Assembly: GCA_013138865.1 (NCBI GenBank)
Contig: WTBY01000001.1
Coordinates: forward strand, 1 to 58,744
Length of the DNA stretch: 58,744 nucleotides
DNA from: Helicobacteraceae bacterium
GTDB taxonomy: Bacteria; Campylobacterota; Campylobacteria; Campylobacterales; Sulfurimonadaceae
Direction: 5' to 3'
In this document: piece by piece, positions 44,610 to 53,617 of the stretch
Layout: every line of letters starts with the position of its first letter
Numbering within the stretch: the first letter of the stretch is position 1
Notes under the pieces: model-generated
The model's database searches: none
Told to the model about the DNA's origin: nothing
The model's input: only the letters and a program-made list of their open reading frames with translations
Translations under genes and position numbers: made by a program

Positions 44610-45820
44610 ACTAACTCCCCATTAATTAAAATCATCTCTTTTTTATAGTTATGAAGTAGTATGTGAAGAGGAAGATCTTCACACTTAGTTTCAGTGTCTA
44701 TATTTAAAAAAAGCATGTCAGCGTCTTTACCTTCTGCGATCTCTCCACAGTTTAGCCCTAACTTTTGAGCTGGTAGTTTTGTAGTCGCATTTAAAAGTTT
44801 TAGTGCAAACTCATTTGCCTCTTGGCTAGAGTGCATAAAGAGTGCTATCTTCATCTCTTCAAAAAGGTCCAGTGTGTAGTTTGAACTAAGTCCATCAGTT
44901 GCTATGATCCACTCTATATTTTGCTCTTCTAAGCGAGTAAGGTCGATCGCACCACTTCCTAAAAGTCTATTTGAAATAGGGCAGTGCACTACGGTATGTT
45001 TACTCTTTGCGATTGTAGATAACTCTTCATCGTTTGCTTTTACAACATGAGTTAAAAGTGTAGGCGTACTTGAGAGTTGATCTAAAAACTCTGGTGCGCT
45101 TGTAACTGCCTCTTTAGAGTTTAAAAGTTTGTCAAAAAAGTCTTTGAACTCTCCATCGCTCTCATCTAGCCATAACCTCTCGGCGTCACTCTCCATAAAG
45201 TGTGCAGAGATAGGAAGCTTTTCATCTTTTGCGATCTCTAACGCTTTTTTTACTAAAATAGGGTGAACAGAATATGGTGAGTGAATTGCGATCGCAGCTT
45301 TAAAGCCATCTCGTTTAATACTTTTAGAGTTTTGAAGTCTTGAGACAAAGTCACCAAAAAGAGCGTCAGCCATAACAGCTTGACTCCCTATAAGTTCATT
45401 AAAAAAAACTACTTTTTGTTTAGAAGAGGCAACTGCTTCAAGTTCCATACCATGTGAGCTGATCGCACCAAAAGCGGTTATACCATTTTGAAGCATACTC
45501 TCACACTCTTCTTTGATCTTTTTAGTATCACACTCATTAACAAGATCTTCACGATTTGAGATCACACTATATAGCCAAGGCATAAAAGAACCGTACTTTA
45601 GTGTTGTCTTGTTAGCAGAAAACTCTAAATGAACATGAGCGTTCACAAGTCCAGGCATAACTAAAGTGTTCTCTTTACACTCTGTAAGCTCAGCATCAGG
45701 GTAGAGCTTTTGTAGGTTTGAGAGAGTGTCAATTTTTTCTATCTGTTTCTCATAAGCGATGGCTAAGTTCTCTTTAACGCCATCAGGAAATAAGATATAA
45801 CGAGGTTGAACTATTTTCAT
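44606..45820 (-). CDS. Aminofutalosine-deaminase-like amidohydrolase
   Basis: The 404-residue protein is an amidohydrolase-superfamily enzyme of the cytosine-deaminase/ATZ group. The metal motif P-G-L-V-N-A-H-V-H-L-E, then I-S-A-H-F-M-E-S near 215, H-C-P-I-S-N-R and A-T-D-G-L-S-S-N-Y complete the set of metal ligands. Campylobacterota members are usually annotated as 6-aminodeoxyfutalosine deaminases of the futalosine menaquinone pathway, which I infer here. ATG 45820 is chosen with GGAT upstream; an in-frame TTG at 45832 contains that site. It lies next to sppA as in Campylobacter. Confidence 0.78.
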   Translation of the reverse strand: MKIVQPRYILFPDGVKENLAIAYEKQIEKIDTLSNLQKLYPDAELTECKENTLVMPGLVNAHVHLEFSANKTTLKYGSFMPWLYSVISNREDLVNECDTKKIKEECESMLQNGITAFGAISSHGMELEAVASSKQKVVFFNELIGSQAVMADALFGDFVSRLQNSKSIKRDGFKAAIAIHSPYSVHPILVKKALEIAKDEKLPISAHFMESDAERLWLDESDGEFKDFFDKLLNSKEAVTSAPEFLDQLSSTPTLLTHVVKANDEELSTIAKSKHTVVHCPISNRLLGSGAIDLTRLEEQNIEWIIATDGLSSNYTLDLFEEMKIALFMHSSQEANEFALKLLNATTKLPAQKLGLNCGEIAEGKDADMLFLNIDTETKCEDLPLHILLHNYKKEMILINGELV

Positions 45821-45874
45821 GTGTTGATCCAAATGTTTTAATTAAAATGATTTTAGCTAAAACTTTTGAAATAT

Positions 45875-47599
45875 TTACTTTAAAATATTTACCCAATACA
45901 TGCCATCTCTAATATCTGAAGCTTGTTCTATATGTATAAAGTTGTCATTTGAAGAGTTTGCTGAAGTGTCACAAACATTTTGTTGTGCAACACTGTTAAT
46001 ATACCTACCTTCAACATTCGTTGAACCTATTAGGTTACAGTTATTTTGAGTTGTAGTTGTGGCAGTCCAACTTGAGTAATGTGTCTTTATAAGAGAGAGT
46101 ATAGAGTTTAAAGTAGTTGTATCAGATGTTGCGGTTCCGTTAGTTATAAACGCATTTGTATCACTACAAGAAGTTGTTGCTTTTCCATGAAATTGCACTA
46201 TTTTGTAACTACTGCTAATAGCTTTTAAGTGATCGCTTAGAGCTATGTTTGCTTCGAAGAAACAGCTGTTTTCATTATGTGCTACATCACTCTGTTTATA
46301 ACTACTTTGACATGTACTAGCTGTTGTAGAAGCATTTCTATGTGTTCCTGCTAAAAGTAGTGCTTTTGCATTAGTTCTTTTTAGTGTCACAATGCCTTGA
46401 AGTAGAGTGTTAGAGTCAAATTCAGGGTGAGGTATCTCTATAGCTAAAGTACTTGTAGAAGTTGTATTTACAACTACTGAACCCCAACCTTTGTCGATAA
46501 AAGAGTTTTGATCACTATCGTTTGTTTCATAAAGAATACAAAAACTCTGATCGCTCTCGGCGTCTTTAAAAGTGAAGAGTGAGTAGAACTCTTTTAAAGG
46601 ACTATCACTACTCATGCTACACTTGCCATTTAACATAGAAGTGACACTCTCTTTAAAAGCAATTAAGATCTCATTTGATGGTGCTTCATATATATTAGAG
46701 TCAGCTAAAGGCATAAACTTTTTAACACATAAACCCCATGTCTCTAGTGTCGCAGAGTTTAAACACTCTAGTGGTATCGAGCTATTTACCTCTTTTAAAG
46801 GGTAGTAGCTAAGTTGTGAATACTCACTTGTTAGATCTAGCATTGAGCTTTGTGGAGTTCCTGCCCATGAAGTTCCACTTGTTGTTGCTGGTTTCCATAT
46901 GTTCATCATAATTTTCATATTTTGTGAAGCTACTAGATCTGTTGTTTGAGTGTGTAAAAGTGTCTCGTCTACAAAGTACTTTATATAACTAGGTGTGTAC
47001 TCTATGGTGTACTTATGTGAAGAAGCTGTTGCGTTAAAGTCTAGTGTAACTAACTTTTCATGCATGCTATTTGGTTTGTCAAAATTGTTAAATTGAACTT
47101 GGTTGTCCGCTTTTATAAACTCTATGTCGATTTCATTCCAAGAGTTACTAAGATCTCCATTGTCCCAAAATAGAAAAAATGAGCTTACATAACCATTACT
47201 ATGTGCTGGCTTCATTGTGATCTCATACTTACCATAGCCATAAGTTGTAGTTGTTTGAGCATGAGCACCTGTTGTGTTGTACTCACCACTAATAGTATCT
47301 TTGAGCGCTAAACTCATAGTTGAGTTATTAAAAGTTGCATTCTCGCGAACAAAAATGCTATCACTACCACTAATAGCCCAGTCCCCAAAGTACAAAGAGC
47401 TGTTGTCATCAAAGCTAAGTGATAGGTCTGTATCTGTGTCAAAAGTAAAGCCAACTATAGAAGAAGAGATTGAAGTTTGGTCTGTTGTGCTTTCATTTGT
47501 GCTATTTAAAACAGTAGAGTAAGAGCTACTATTTTCCACACTACAAGCTGTAAATATAAGAGCTATGAGTGAGGTTAAAAAGTAGTTTACTCTTTTCAT
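45875..47599 (-). CDS. GH16-type glycoside hydrolase lipoprotein with unknown C-terminal domain
   Basis: A 574-residue lipoprotein (lipobox I-F-T-A-C, Cys19), then a Ser/Thr-rich linker (20-55). A family 16 beta-glucanase-like domain (about 50-267) has the catalytic signature N-E-I-D-I-E-F with nucleophile Glu156, Asp158 and acid/base Glu160. The rest (about 280-574) is unlike GH16 and carries evenly placed His motifs: I-P-H-P-E-F-D (His391), A-G-T-H-R-N (His420), S-D-V-A-H-N (His441) and F-H-G-K (His471), plus many Cys. These could bind metal. The gene lies between kefB-type and deaminase genes, three bases from the former, and is Ser/Thr-rich unlike its neighbours. Confidence 0.8.
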   Translation of the reverse strand: MKRVNYFLTSLIALIFTACSVENSSSYSTVLNSTNESTTDQTSISSSIVGFTFDTDTDLSLSFDDNSSLYFGDWAISGSDSIFVRENATFNNSTMSLALKDTISGEYNTTGAHAQTTTTYGYGKYEITMKPAHSNGYVSSFFLFWDNGDLSNSWNEIDIEFIKADNQVQFNNFDKPNSMHEKLVTLDFNATASSHKYTIEYTPSYIKYFVDETLLHTQTTDLVASQNMKIMMNIWKPATTSGTSWAGTPQSSMLDLTSEYSQLSYYPLKEVNSSIPLECLNSATLETWGLCVKKFMPLADSNIYEAPSNEILIAFKESVTSMLNGKCSMSSDSPLKEFYSLFTFKDAESDQSFCILYETNDSDQNSFIDKGWGSVVVNTTSTSTLAIEIPHPEFDSNTLLQGIVTLKRTNAKALLLAGTHRNASTTASTCQSSYKQSDVAHNENSCFFEANIALSDHLKAISSSYKIVQFHGKATTSCSDTNAFITNGTATSDTTTLNSILSLIKTHYSSWTATTTTQNNCNLIGSTNVEGRYINSVAQQNVCDTSANSSNDNFIHIEQASDIRDGMYWVNILK

Positions 47600-47602
47600 A
47601 TT

Positions 47603-49258
47603 TTAGCCCTTCACTAGCCTTGTAGCTTGTGCTGCCATTATGTCCGAGCTGAACTCATACATATCTATAAACGCTTCTGTGTTTATTCCCTCAACACTTT
47701 GAAGAACTCTTTTGTTTGTAACTTTTGCGATTACTCTTATATCTTTTCTAACTGATGCTACAGCGTGAGCTATAAGTTCAATCTGAATAGGAGAGTGAAC
47801 AGCTATTATAACTACACTTGCATCTTCAAGACCTGCTTGAAGTAAAATAGCACGTTGTGCAGGGTTACCAAAAATTGCTTTTTCACTATTATCAAGAGCT
47901 CTCTCAAACATGTCATAATCATCAATAATAACTCTGTGTTTAGTCTCACTCTCTTTTAACTTATTTAGTATTAGTTTACTAAAACTTCCATAACCACACA
48001 CTATAGCGTGACCTTTAATTTTTTCTAATGGCTCTGCTCTGTTTAGAATTTGCTCTTCTCTTTTTGAAAAAATAAGTGACATAATCGAGTCTAAGTTGTT
48101 TAAAATAAAAGGAGTTGCTAGCATTGAAGCTATTACAGATAATGTTAAAAGTTGAGAAAATTCTTTGTCTACGAGGTTGAAAGTTGCGGCTTGTGTAAAA
48201 ATAACAAAAGAAAATTCACCAACTTGAGATATAGTAAGTGCTGTTTGAACTGCAACTGTTTTTTTAGCGAATAGAGATATTATAAAAAAGATTATTAAAC
48301 CTTTTATAATCATAATAACAGTGCCAACGCCTAAAATAGTTAAAATATTATTTACTAGAAAAACAGCATCTATTTGCATACCAACAGTTACAAAGAAAAG
48401 TGCTAAAAGAAGATCACGAAAAGGGATGAGGTCTGCTTCAACTTGATGTTTATAGTGAGTCTCTGCAATCAACATTCCACCTATAAAAGCACCAAGAGAG
48501 TATGTGAAACCAAAAACATGAGCTAAGTAACTAGCACCTATTGTTATGATCATAATAGCAAGAATAAAGAGCTCGTGAGCACCAGTTTTACTAACCCAAC
48601 CAAGAATAGGATCAAGCAAGTACTTTCCTATAATAAACAGAATTATTAGTAGTGCAACACCTCCAACAAGTGTATTGAATAGCATGCTTGAAAGTTCGTT
48701 TGTTGAGTCGCTCATCATAGTGATCATAAGTAAAATTGGTATTACTGCTAAGTCTTGAAAAAGTAAAACACCAAGAGTTTTTTTACCATAAGCTTGAGAG
48801 ATCTCATCGCTCTCGTTTAAAATTTTAAGTACGATCGCGGTTGAGCTGAGTGCAAGGGCTGCACCTATAACTAAAGACTCATTATTACCAAGGTTGAAAA
48901 TATATTTTGAAATTAAGAAAAAAGTTAACATACTTAGTGAAACTTGAAGACCACCAAAAGTAAATACTTGTTTTCGCATGTCTATAAGTGTTTGAACTTT
49001 GATTTCAAGCCCGATCGTAAACATTAAAAAGACAATACCTAGCTCACCAACTTCGGCTAAAATATGTTCACCATGAGAGTCAAGACTAACAACAGATGCG
49101 ATCACCGCACCTGCAAAAATATAACCTATAATAGGTGGAACGTCAAAGCGTTTTAGAATTACGTTTGTAATAAGTGCAATTGTTGCGGTAATGATGACAA
49201 CGAGTAATATAGTGTCCAAATTTAAGCCTGAAAATGTAAAAGTATTATTGAATTTCAA
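47603..49258 (-). CDS. Monovalent cation:proton antiporter, CPA2/KefB type
   Basis: A 551-residue protein with about twelve to thirteen membrane segments (residues 15-385) and a cytoplasmic TrkA-N/RCK nucleotide-binding domain (about 415-540) beginning H-A-I-V-C-G-Y-G-S-F-S-K. Conserved membrane motifs include F-A-G-A-V-I-A, F-M-F-T-I-G-L-E-I and L-L-F-Q-D-L-A-V-I-P. It probably exchanges K+ or Na+ for H+ under control of a bound nucleotide. It is divergent from aroQ and is the first gene of the long minus-strand run. Confidence 0.92.
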   Translation of the reverse strand: MKFNNTFTFSGLNLDTILLVVIITATIALITNVILKRFDVPPIIGYIFAGAVIASVVSLDSHGEHILAEVGELGIVFLMFTIGLEIKVQTLIDMRKQVFTFGGLQVSLSMLTFFLISKYIFNLGNNESLVIGAALALSSTAIVLKILNESDEISQAYGKKTLGVLLFQDLAVIPILLMITMMSDSTNELSSMLFNTLVGGVALLIILFIIGKYLLDPILGWVSKTGAHELFILAIMIITIGASYLAHVFGFTYSLGAFIGGMLIAETHYKHQVEADLIPFRDLLLALFFVTVGMQIDAVFLVNNILTILGVGTVIMIIKGLIIFFIISLFAKKTVAVQTALTISQVGEFSFVIFTQAATFNLVDKEFSQLLTLSVIASMLATPFILNNLDSIMSLIFSKREEQILNRAEPLEKIKGHAIVCGYGSFSKLILNKLKESETKHRVIIDDYDMFERALDNSEKAIFGNPAQRAILLQAGLEDASVVIIAVHSPIQIELIAHAVASVRKDIRVIAKVTNKRVLQSVEGINTEAFIDMYEFSSDIMAAQATRLVKG

Positions 49259-49309
49259 TATAATCGACTAATATTTAAAAATTCTAAATAAAAATTATGC
49301 TTAAAATAG

Positions 49310-49315
49310 TACAAT
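49310..49315 (+). promoter_or_regulatory. Candidate -10 element for the aroQ-folK-flhF operon
   Basis: TACAAT at 49310-49315 is followed by a 32-base leader with AAGG close to the aroQ ATG. Upstream DNA is A/T-rich. No sigma-54 or sigma-28 pattern was seen, so housekeeping transcription is likely. Confidence 0.45.
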
Positions 49316-49347
49316 AAGGACTTAAATTTTTTTAACTAAGGTAAAGA

Positions 49348-49833
49348 ATGAAAATAGTTGTTATTCAAGGTCCAAATTTAAATATGCTAGGTATTCGTGA
49401 GCAACATGTTTACGGCCCTATGAAATTAGAGCAAATACATGCTCAAATGAAAGATGTTGCTGAACAGAACAACATTGAAATAGAGTTTTTTCAAAGTAAC
49501 TTAGAGGGCGAAATTGTTGATCGTGTTCAAGAGTGTTTTGGCGATGCTGATGGAATTATTATTAATCCTGCTGCATATACTCACACATCTATAGCTATTC
49601 GTGATGCGATTTCTGCTGTTAGTATTCCTACTGTTGAAGTACATATTAGTAACATTGCTCGTCGTGAAGAGTTCCGTCAAAAAAGTATGATCGCACCTGT
49701 TTGTGCTTCATCTATTGTAGGTTTTGGTCCATTTGGTTACCACCTCTCAATGATCGGAATGATGCAAATTTTAAATGAGGTTAAAGCTGCTCAAGAAGCA
49801 CAAGCGGCTGGGCAACAAGCACCACAAGCGTAA
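49348..49833 (+). CDS. aroQ: 3-dehydroquinate dehydratase, type II
   Basis: AroQ dehydrates 3-dehydroquinate in the shikimate pathway. The 161-residue protein has all type II motifs: [10 protein letters not shown], the flexible-loop Arg and catalytic Tyr in [13 protein letters not shown], and E-V-H-I-S-N-I-x-x-R-E-E-F-R. A low-complexity Ala/Gln tail (about 145-161) is additional. It is first in the operon leading to flhF, the same order as in Campylobacter. Confidence 0.97.
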   Translation: MKIVVIQGPNLNMLGIREQHVYGPMKLEQIHAQMKDVAEQNNIEIEFFQSNLEGEIVDRVQECFGDADGIIINPAAYTHTSIAIRDAISAVSIPTVEVHISNIARREEFRQKSMIAPVCASSIVGFGPFGYHLSMIGMMQILNEVKAAQEAQAAGQQAPQA

Positions 49834-49835
49834 GT

Positions 49836-50339
49836 ATGCAAAAAAGAGAAGTTCTCTGCAGTGAGTTAACACTTTACTATAGTGAGCTTTTCGGCTCTAC
49901 CTTTACTAAGCACAGAAAACTTCGTTATGAAGCTGTTGTTGGCATAGGTGGAAATATAGGTAACGTAAAAACTAGGTTTAAACATCTTCTTTTTAAAATG
50001 AAAAGAGATAGACAAATAGAGCTTTTACAAACATCGCCTATTCTAAAAAACCCACCATTTGGCTTTGTAGAGCAGGGGGATTTTTATAATGGTGTGATTA
50101 AAATTTCAACATCAATGCAACCATTAGCACTTTTAGACTACTTACTTCGTTTGGAAAGACAGTTTGGACGACGTCGAAGCTTTGCTAATGCACCTAGAAC
50201 ATTAGACTTGGATCTGATATTTTTTGAGAAAGTGAAAATGAAACATAAAAAGTTAATACTACCACATCCTGCGTGGAGCGATCGAGAGAGTGTTGTTATA
50301 CCTCTCTCATTTATAAACTATAAAAGAGGGCAAAAATGA
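49836..50339 (+). CDS. folK: 2-amino-4-hydroxy-6-hydroxymethyldihydropteridine pyrophosphokinase
   Basis: HPPK transfers pyrophosphate from ATP to hydroxymethyl-dihydropterin in folate synthesis. The 167-residue protein contains V-V-G-I-G-G-N-I-G-N, the substrate loop and the signature R-T-L-D-L-D-L-I-F-F with its two metal-binding Asp residues. About 28 extra residues precede the catalytic fold, an extension compared with E. coli. It is placed between aroQ and flhF, with a four-base overlap into flhF. Confidence 0.93.
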   Translation: MQKREVLCSELTLYYSELFGSTFTKHRKLRYEAVVGIGGNIGNVKTRFKHLLFKMKRDRQIELLQTSPILKNPPFGFVEQGDFYNGVIKISTSMQPLALLDYLLRLERQFGRRRSFANAPRTLDLDLIFFEKVKMKHKKLILPHPAWSDRESVVIPLSFINYKRGQK

Positions 50340-51670
50340 AAATATTGACTTATAGTGGTGAGTCAGCACAAGAAGCCTTAAAAAAAGCAATGGACGACTT
50401 AGGTGAATTAGGTGACGGTGCGGAACTTATAGAGACAAGAGAGTTGCAAAAACGCGCTCTTGGAAAAAAACCACTTTATGAAGTTGTGGTAGGAATAGAT
50501 GAACCAAGTGTAAAACCTATAGTTAGAAAAAAAGCACCTATAGTTCCTAGACGTACACCTTTAAATGAACAAAAGTCATTAGTAAATGAGAGTAGTGATG
50601 TTATGTTAGACCTCTCAGCTACCGCAGCACAAATATCCAAAGTTGCAAATATGGCGCAAGATGAACAAAGTTTTAGTTACTCAAAGCCACAACCTAAAGT
50701 AGCGATGTCCGCAATGGCAAAGGCAAAAAATGTAGCAACACCAAAGCCACCAGTTGAACTTAAAGCTATAGCAAAAGATATATCAGCACTAGATGACAAA
50801 TTACGCCTTATAGAAAATATGTTTTGGGATGAGAAGTCACCAAGCCTTGAAACAGCAATACCTCCTGAGTTTGCAGAGATCTATAAACTAGCATCTAATA
50901 GCGGTATGAATAAAGATCATCTTGACAAAATAATGCACCTAACATTAGAACACATGCCTTTTAAAATGCGTGAAAGTTCAGTTACTGTTAAAAGATACTT
51001 TCAAACTATTCTTAGAAAAATGGTACCAACTAGACTTGAGAGTACAAATGTAGGTAAAAAAGTGATCATGTTGGTAGGTCCAACTGGTGTTGGAAAGACA
51101 ACTTCGATCGCTAAGTTAGCAGCTCGTTACTCTTACTTAATGCAAAAAAAGTATAAAGTAGGTTTAGTTGTTCTTGATACTTACCGTATAGGTGCAGTTG
51201 AACAGTTAATGCAATATGCAAGAATGATGAAGTTAGGGATCGAAACTGTTGTTGATCCTCCAGAGTTTGCAGGAGCATTAGAGTCACTTAGTTACTGTGA
51301 CTATATTTTAATAGACACTATGGGAAGCTCTCCTTACGATCGTGAAAAAATAGGTAAAATTTATGAGTGTTTAGAGTTGAGTGAGGGTAAATTTAATATA
51401 GATACAACCCTTGTTCTTCCAAGCTCGGTTAAGTATGAAGATCTAAAAGCTACCTATGATAGCTTTTCTGAATTGAATATTGATACCATGATGTTTACAA
51501 AACTTGACGAAACACGTGGTTTTGGAAATATTTTCTCTTTAGCTTTTGAGACACAAAAACCTATTAGTTACTTCTCTATAGGACAAGAAGTTCCAGAAGA
51601 TTTAAAAGTTGCTTCAAGTGACTTCTTAATAGAGTGCCTTTTAAATGGTTTCTCTAAGGGTACTAAGTGA
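50336..51670 (+). CDS. flhF: Flagellar biosynthesis GTPase FlhF
   Basis: FlhF is the SRP-type GTPase that sets flagellum position and, in Campylobacterota, is needed for RpoN-dependent flagellar gene expression. The 444-residue protein has a basic, variable N-terminal B region (about 1-140), a helical N domain, and a G domain with G1 G-P-T-G-V-G-K-T-T (about 246-254), D-T-Y-R-I-G-A-V-E-Q, the D-T-M-G-S G3-like motif and T-K-L-D-E-T G4. It overlaps folK by four bases and flhG by one. Confidence 0.95.
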   Translation: MKILTYSGESAQEALKKAMDDLGELGDGAELIETRELQKRALGKKPLYEVVVGIDEPSVKPIVRKKAPIVPRRTPLNEQKSLVNESSDVMLDLSATAAQISKVANMAQDEQSFSYSKPQPKVAMSAMAKAKNVATPKPPVELKAIAKDISALDDKLRLIENMFWDEKSPSLETAIPPEFAEIYKLASNSGMNKDHLDKIMHLTLEHMPFKMRESSVTVKRYFQTILRKMVPTRLESTNVGKKVIMLVGPTGVGKTTSIAKLAARYSYLMQKKYKVGLVVLDTYRIGAVEQLMQYARMMKLGIETVVDPPEFAGALESLSYCDYILIDTMGSSPYDREKIGKIYECLELSEGKFNIDTTLVLPSSVKYEDLKATYDSFSELNIDTMMFTKLDETRGFGNIFSLAFETQKPISYFSIGQEVPEDLKVASSDFLIECLLNGFSKGTK

Positions 51671-52539
51671 TGCAACACCAAGCTAAAAAATTAGAAGAGC
51701 TAGTAAAGAGCAACCCTCGAACTGCTAAAAAGACTCGCTTTGTTGCGATCACTAGTGGTAAAGGTGGTGTTGGTAAAAGTACTATTAGTTCTAATTTAGC
51801 ATATATTCTCTCTGCAAATAATGTAAAAGTAGGAATTTTTGACGCTGATATAGGTTTAGCAAACTTGGACATTATGTTTAATGTAAAAGTAAAACACAAT
51901 ATTTTACATGTTCTTCGCGGAGAAGCAAAAGTAAAAGATATTTTAATTCCTATAAATGAAAACTTAGTTCTTATACCAGGTGAGAGTGGAGATGAGATAC
52001 TTAAATATTCAGACTCAGCACTATTTGATCACTTTATGAAAGAGGCAGATGTTCTTGATGATTTAGATATTATCATTATAGATACAGGAGCAGGAATAGG
52101 TGATCATATACAGCTATTTTTACAAGCAGTTGATGATGTGATCGTAGTTACTGTTCCAGATCCTGCAGCGATCGCTGATGCTTATGCAACTATTAAAATA
52201 ACATCAAAACTTCGTAATGATATAAACATAGTTATGAACCAAGTAACCTCTCAAAAAGAGGCTACAAATATATTTGAAAAAATAAATAAAGTTGCTATGA
52301 AAAATATAGGTAAGAACTTAAAGCTAAACCTTTTAGGAAAAATTAACTCAGATACTAAAGTAACTCAGTGTGTTAAAAAGAGAGTTCTTTTTTCAAAAGA
52401 GTTCCCTTCATCTACTCCAACAAGAGATTTAGAACAAATTGCAAAAACGTTAGCTTATAAATTGGAACGTAATGTGCTTGTAGAGTCTAACAGTAGTGGT
52501 CTAAGTGGACTTTTTAAAAGACTAATAGAACACTTTTAA
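51670..52539 (+). CDS. flhG: MinD/ParA-like ATPase FlhG (FleN)
   Basis: FlhG limits flagellar number and, in polar-flagellated Campylobacterota, links to division placement. The 289-residue ATPase has the deviant Walker A S-G-K-G-G-V-G-K-S-T (about 29-38), F-D-A-D-I-G-L-A-N-L-D-I-M, and I-I-D-T-G-A-G-I-G near residue 135. A GTG at 51667 immediately precedes the ATG I use. It lies directly after flhF, as is universal for this pair. Confidence 0.95.
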   Translation: MQHQAKKLEELVKSNPRTAKKTRFVAITSGKGGVGKSTISSNLAYILSANNVKVGIFDADIGLANLDIMFNVKVKHNILHVLRGEAKVKDILIPINENLVLIPGESGDEILKYSDSALFDHFMKEADVLDDLDIIIIDTGAGIGDHIQLFLQAVDDVIVVTVPDPAAIADAYATIKITSKLRNDINIVMNQVTSQKEATNIFEKINKVAMKNIGKNLKLNLLGKINSDTKVTQCVKKRVLFSKEFPSSTPTRDLEQIAKTLAYKLERNVLVESNSSGLSGLFKRLIEHF

Positions 52540-52553
52540 TATTTGGGGTTTTG

Positions 52554-52916
52554 ATGCGCGGAGAAAATTTTGTTTCATATTTAACGGTACAAGGGTTTTT
52601 TATAGGTGTGGTATTCGCACTATTGAAGTCAGAAGGGCCTGATTCACTATTTCTTTACACTTTTTTAATAACTGGATTTTTCTACATGTTCGCTCATGTA
52701 GCTGTAGCATTTTACTTTAGAACTGTTTTATTAAAACCTATTGATTTTCCAAAAGATGAGTATGAACATCATTTAGATGCTCTAATGGGAGAAATTGTAA
52801 AACGTGAAAACTACGTAGATGAAGTTCAAGGTGCGAATAAATTCGCAAAAGAGATCAAAAAAGAGCAAAACTCTCAAATGGAAAAAATATTAGTTGCAGA
52901 TAAGGCGAGTTCATGA
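52554..52916 (+). CDS. Small membrane protein of the flhG-fliA interval
   Basis: A 120-residue protein with two membrane segments (about 8-25 and 34-54) and a charged cytoplasmic C-terminal half. The gene between flhG and fliA at this point is conserved in Campylobacter (Cj0062c-like, by position), but its function is not known to me. ATG 52554 is used because GGGG lies just upstream; an in-frame TTG precedes it. It overlaps fliA by four bases. Confidence 0.75.
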   Translation: MRGENFVSYLTVQGFFIGVVFALLKSEGPDSLFLYTFLITGFFYMFAHVAVAFYFRTVLLKPIDFPKDEYEHHLDALMGEIVKRENYVDEVQGANKFAKEIKKEQNSQMEKILVADKASS

Positions 52917-53617
52917 GTTTAGATAACTATCAAGAAGAGTTAAAACATCATGAAGATCGTCTTGCTGTACAGTATTTACCTGCTGTTAAAGCTATGGCAT
53001 TTCGTCTTAAAGAGAGACTTCCAAGTTCAGTTGACTATTTAGATCTTTATGCGATCGGAGCTGAGGAGTTAGTAAAACTTGCTCGTAGATATGATGAGAC
53101 TCTTAATGACTCATTTTGGGGATATGGAAAGACTAGAGTTTACGGTTCAATGCTTGACTATTTACGATCACTTGATGTTTTAAGTAGGGCCAATAGAAAA
53201 CTTGTTAAACAGATTGATAAAGCCGTAGAAAATTATTTACAAGAGCATAATGAAGAACCAACAGATGCAGAATTAGCTGTTATTTTAGAAGAGACTCCAG
53301 AAAAAGTACGTGAAGCTAGAGTTGCTAGTGATATATATACAGTTATGCCTTTAGAAGATCAAGTTAATGAGGGTGATAGTGGAGCAACTTTAGAGCGAAT
53401 TGAAAAAGAGGACTTAGTAGAAGTTGTAAAAACTGTACTTGGACGCTTTAGTGAACGTGATCAAATGGTTATACAACTATATTATTTTGAAGAGTTAACA
53501 CTGAAAGAGATTAGTTCTATTTTAGATATTACAGAATCAAGAATTTCTCAAATACATAAATCAGTAATACGTAAAATAAAAGATACCTTAGTAGAGGACG
53601 ACGAGCAGTATGGCTGA
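52913..53617 (+). CDS. fliA: RNA polymerase sigma-28 factor FliA
   Basis: FliA directs late flagellar transcription and is inhibited by FlgM (1649-1864). The 234-residue sigma factor has region 2 (about 18-90: V-D-Y-L-D-L-Y-A-I-G-A-E-E-L, then Y-G-K-T-R-V-Y-G-S-M-L-D-Y-L-R-S), region 3 (about 100-150) and region 4 (about 180-230: L-T-L-K-E-I-S-S-I-L-D-I-T-E-S-R-I-S-Q-I-H). It overlaps both neighbours. Confidence 0.96.
   Translation: MSLDNYQEELKHHEDRLAVQYLPAVKAMAFRLKERLPSSVDYLDLYAIGAEELVKLARRYDETLNDSFWGYGKTRVYGSMLDYLRSLDVLSRANRKLVKQIDKAVENYLQEHNEEPTDAELAVILEETPEKVREARVASDIYTVMPLEDQVNEGDSGATLERIEKEDLVEVVKTVLGRFSERDQMVIQLYYFEELTLKEISSILDITESRISQIHKSVIRKIKDTLVEDDEQYG

Noticed and set aside
45869-45890. 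AAATATTT inverted repeat at the end of the GH16 gene as a terminator
   Set aside because: All A/T pairs with eight bases per arm; too weak and common in this AT-rich DNA to call.
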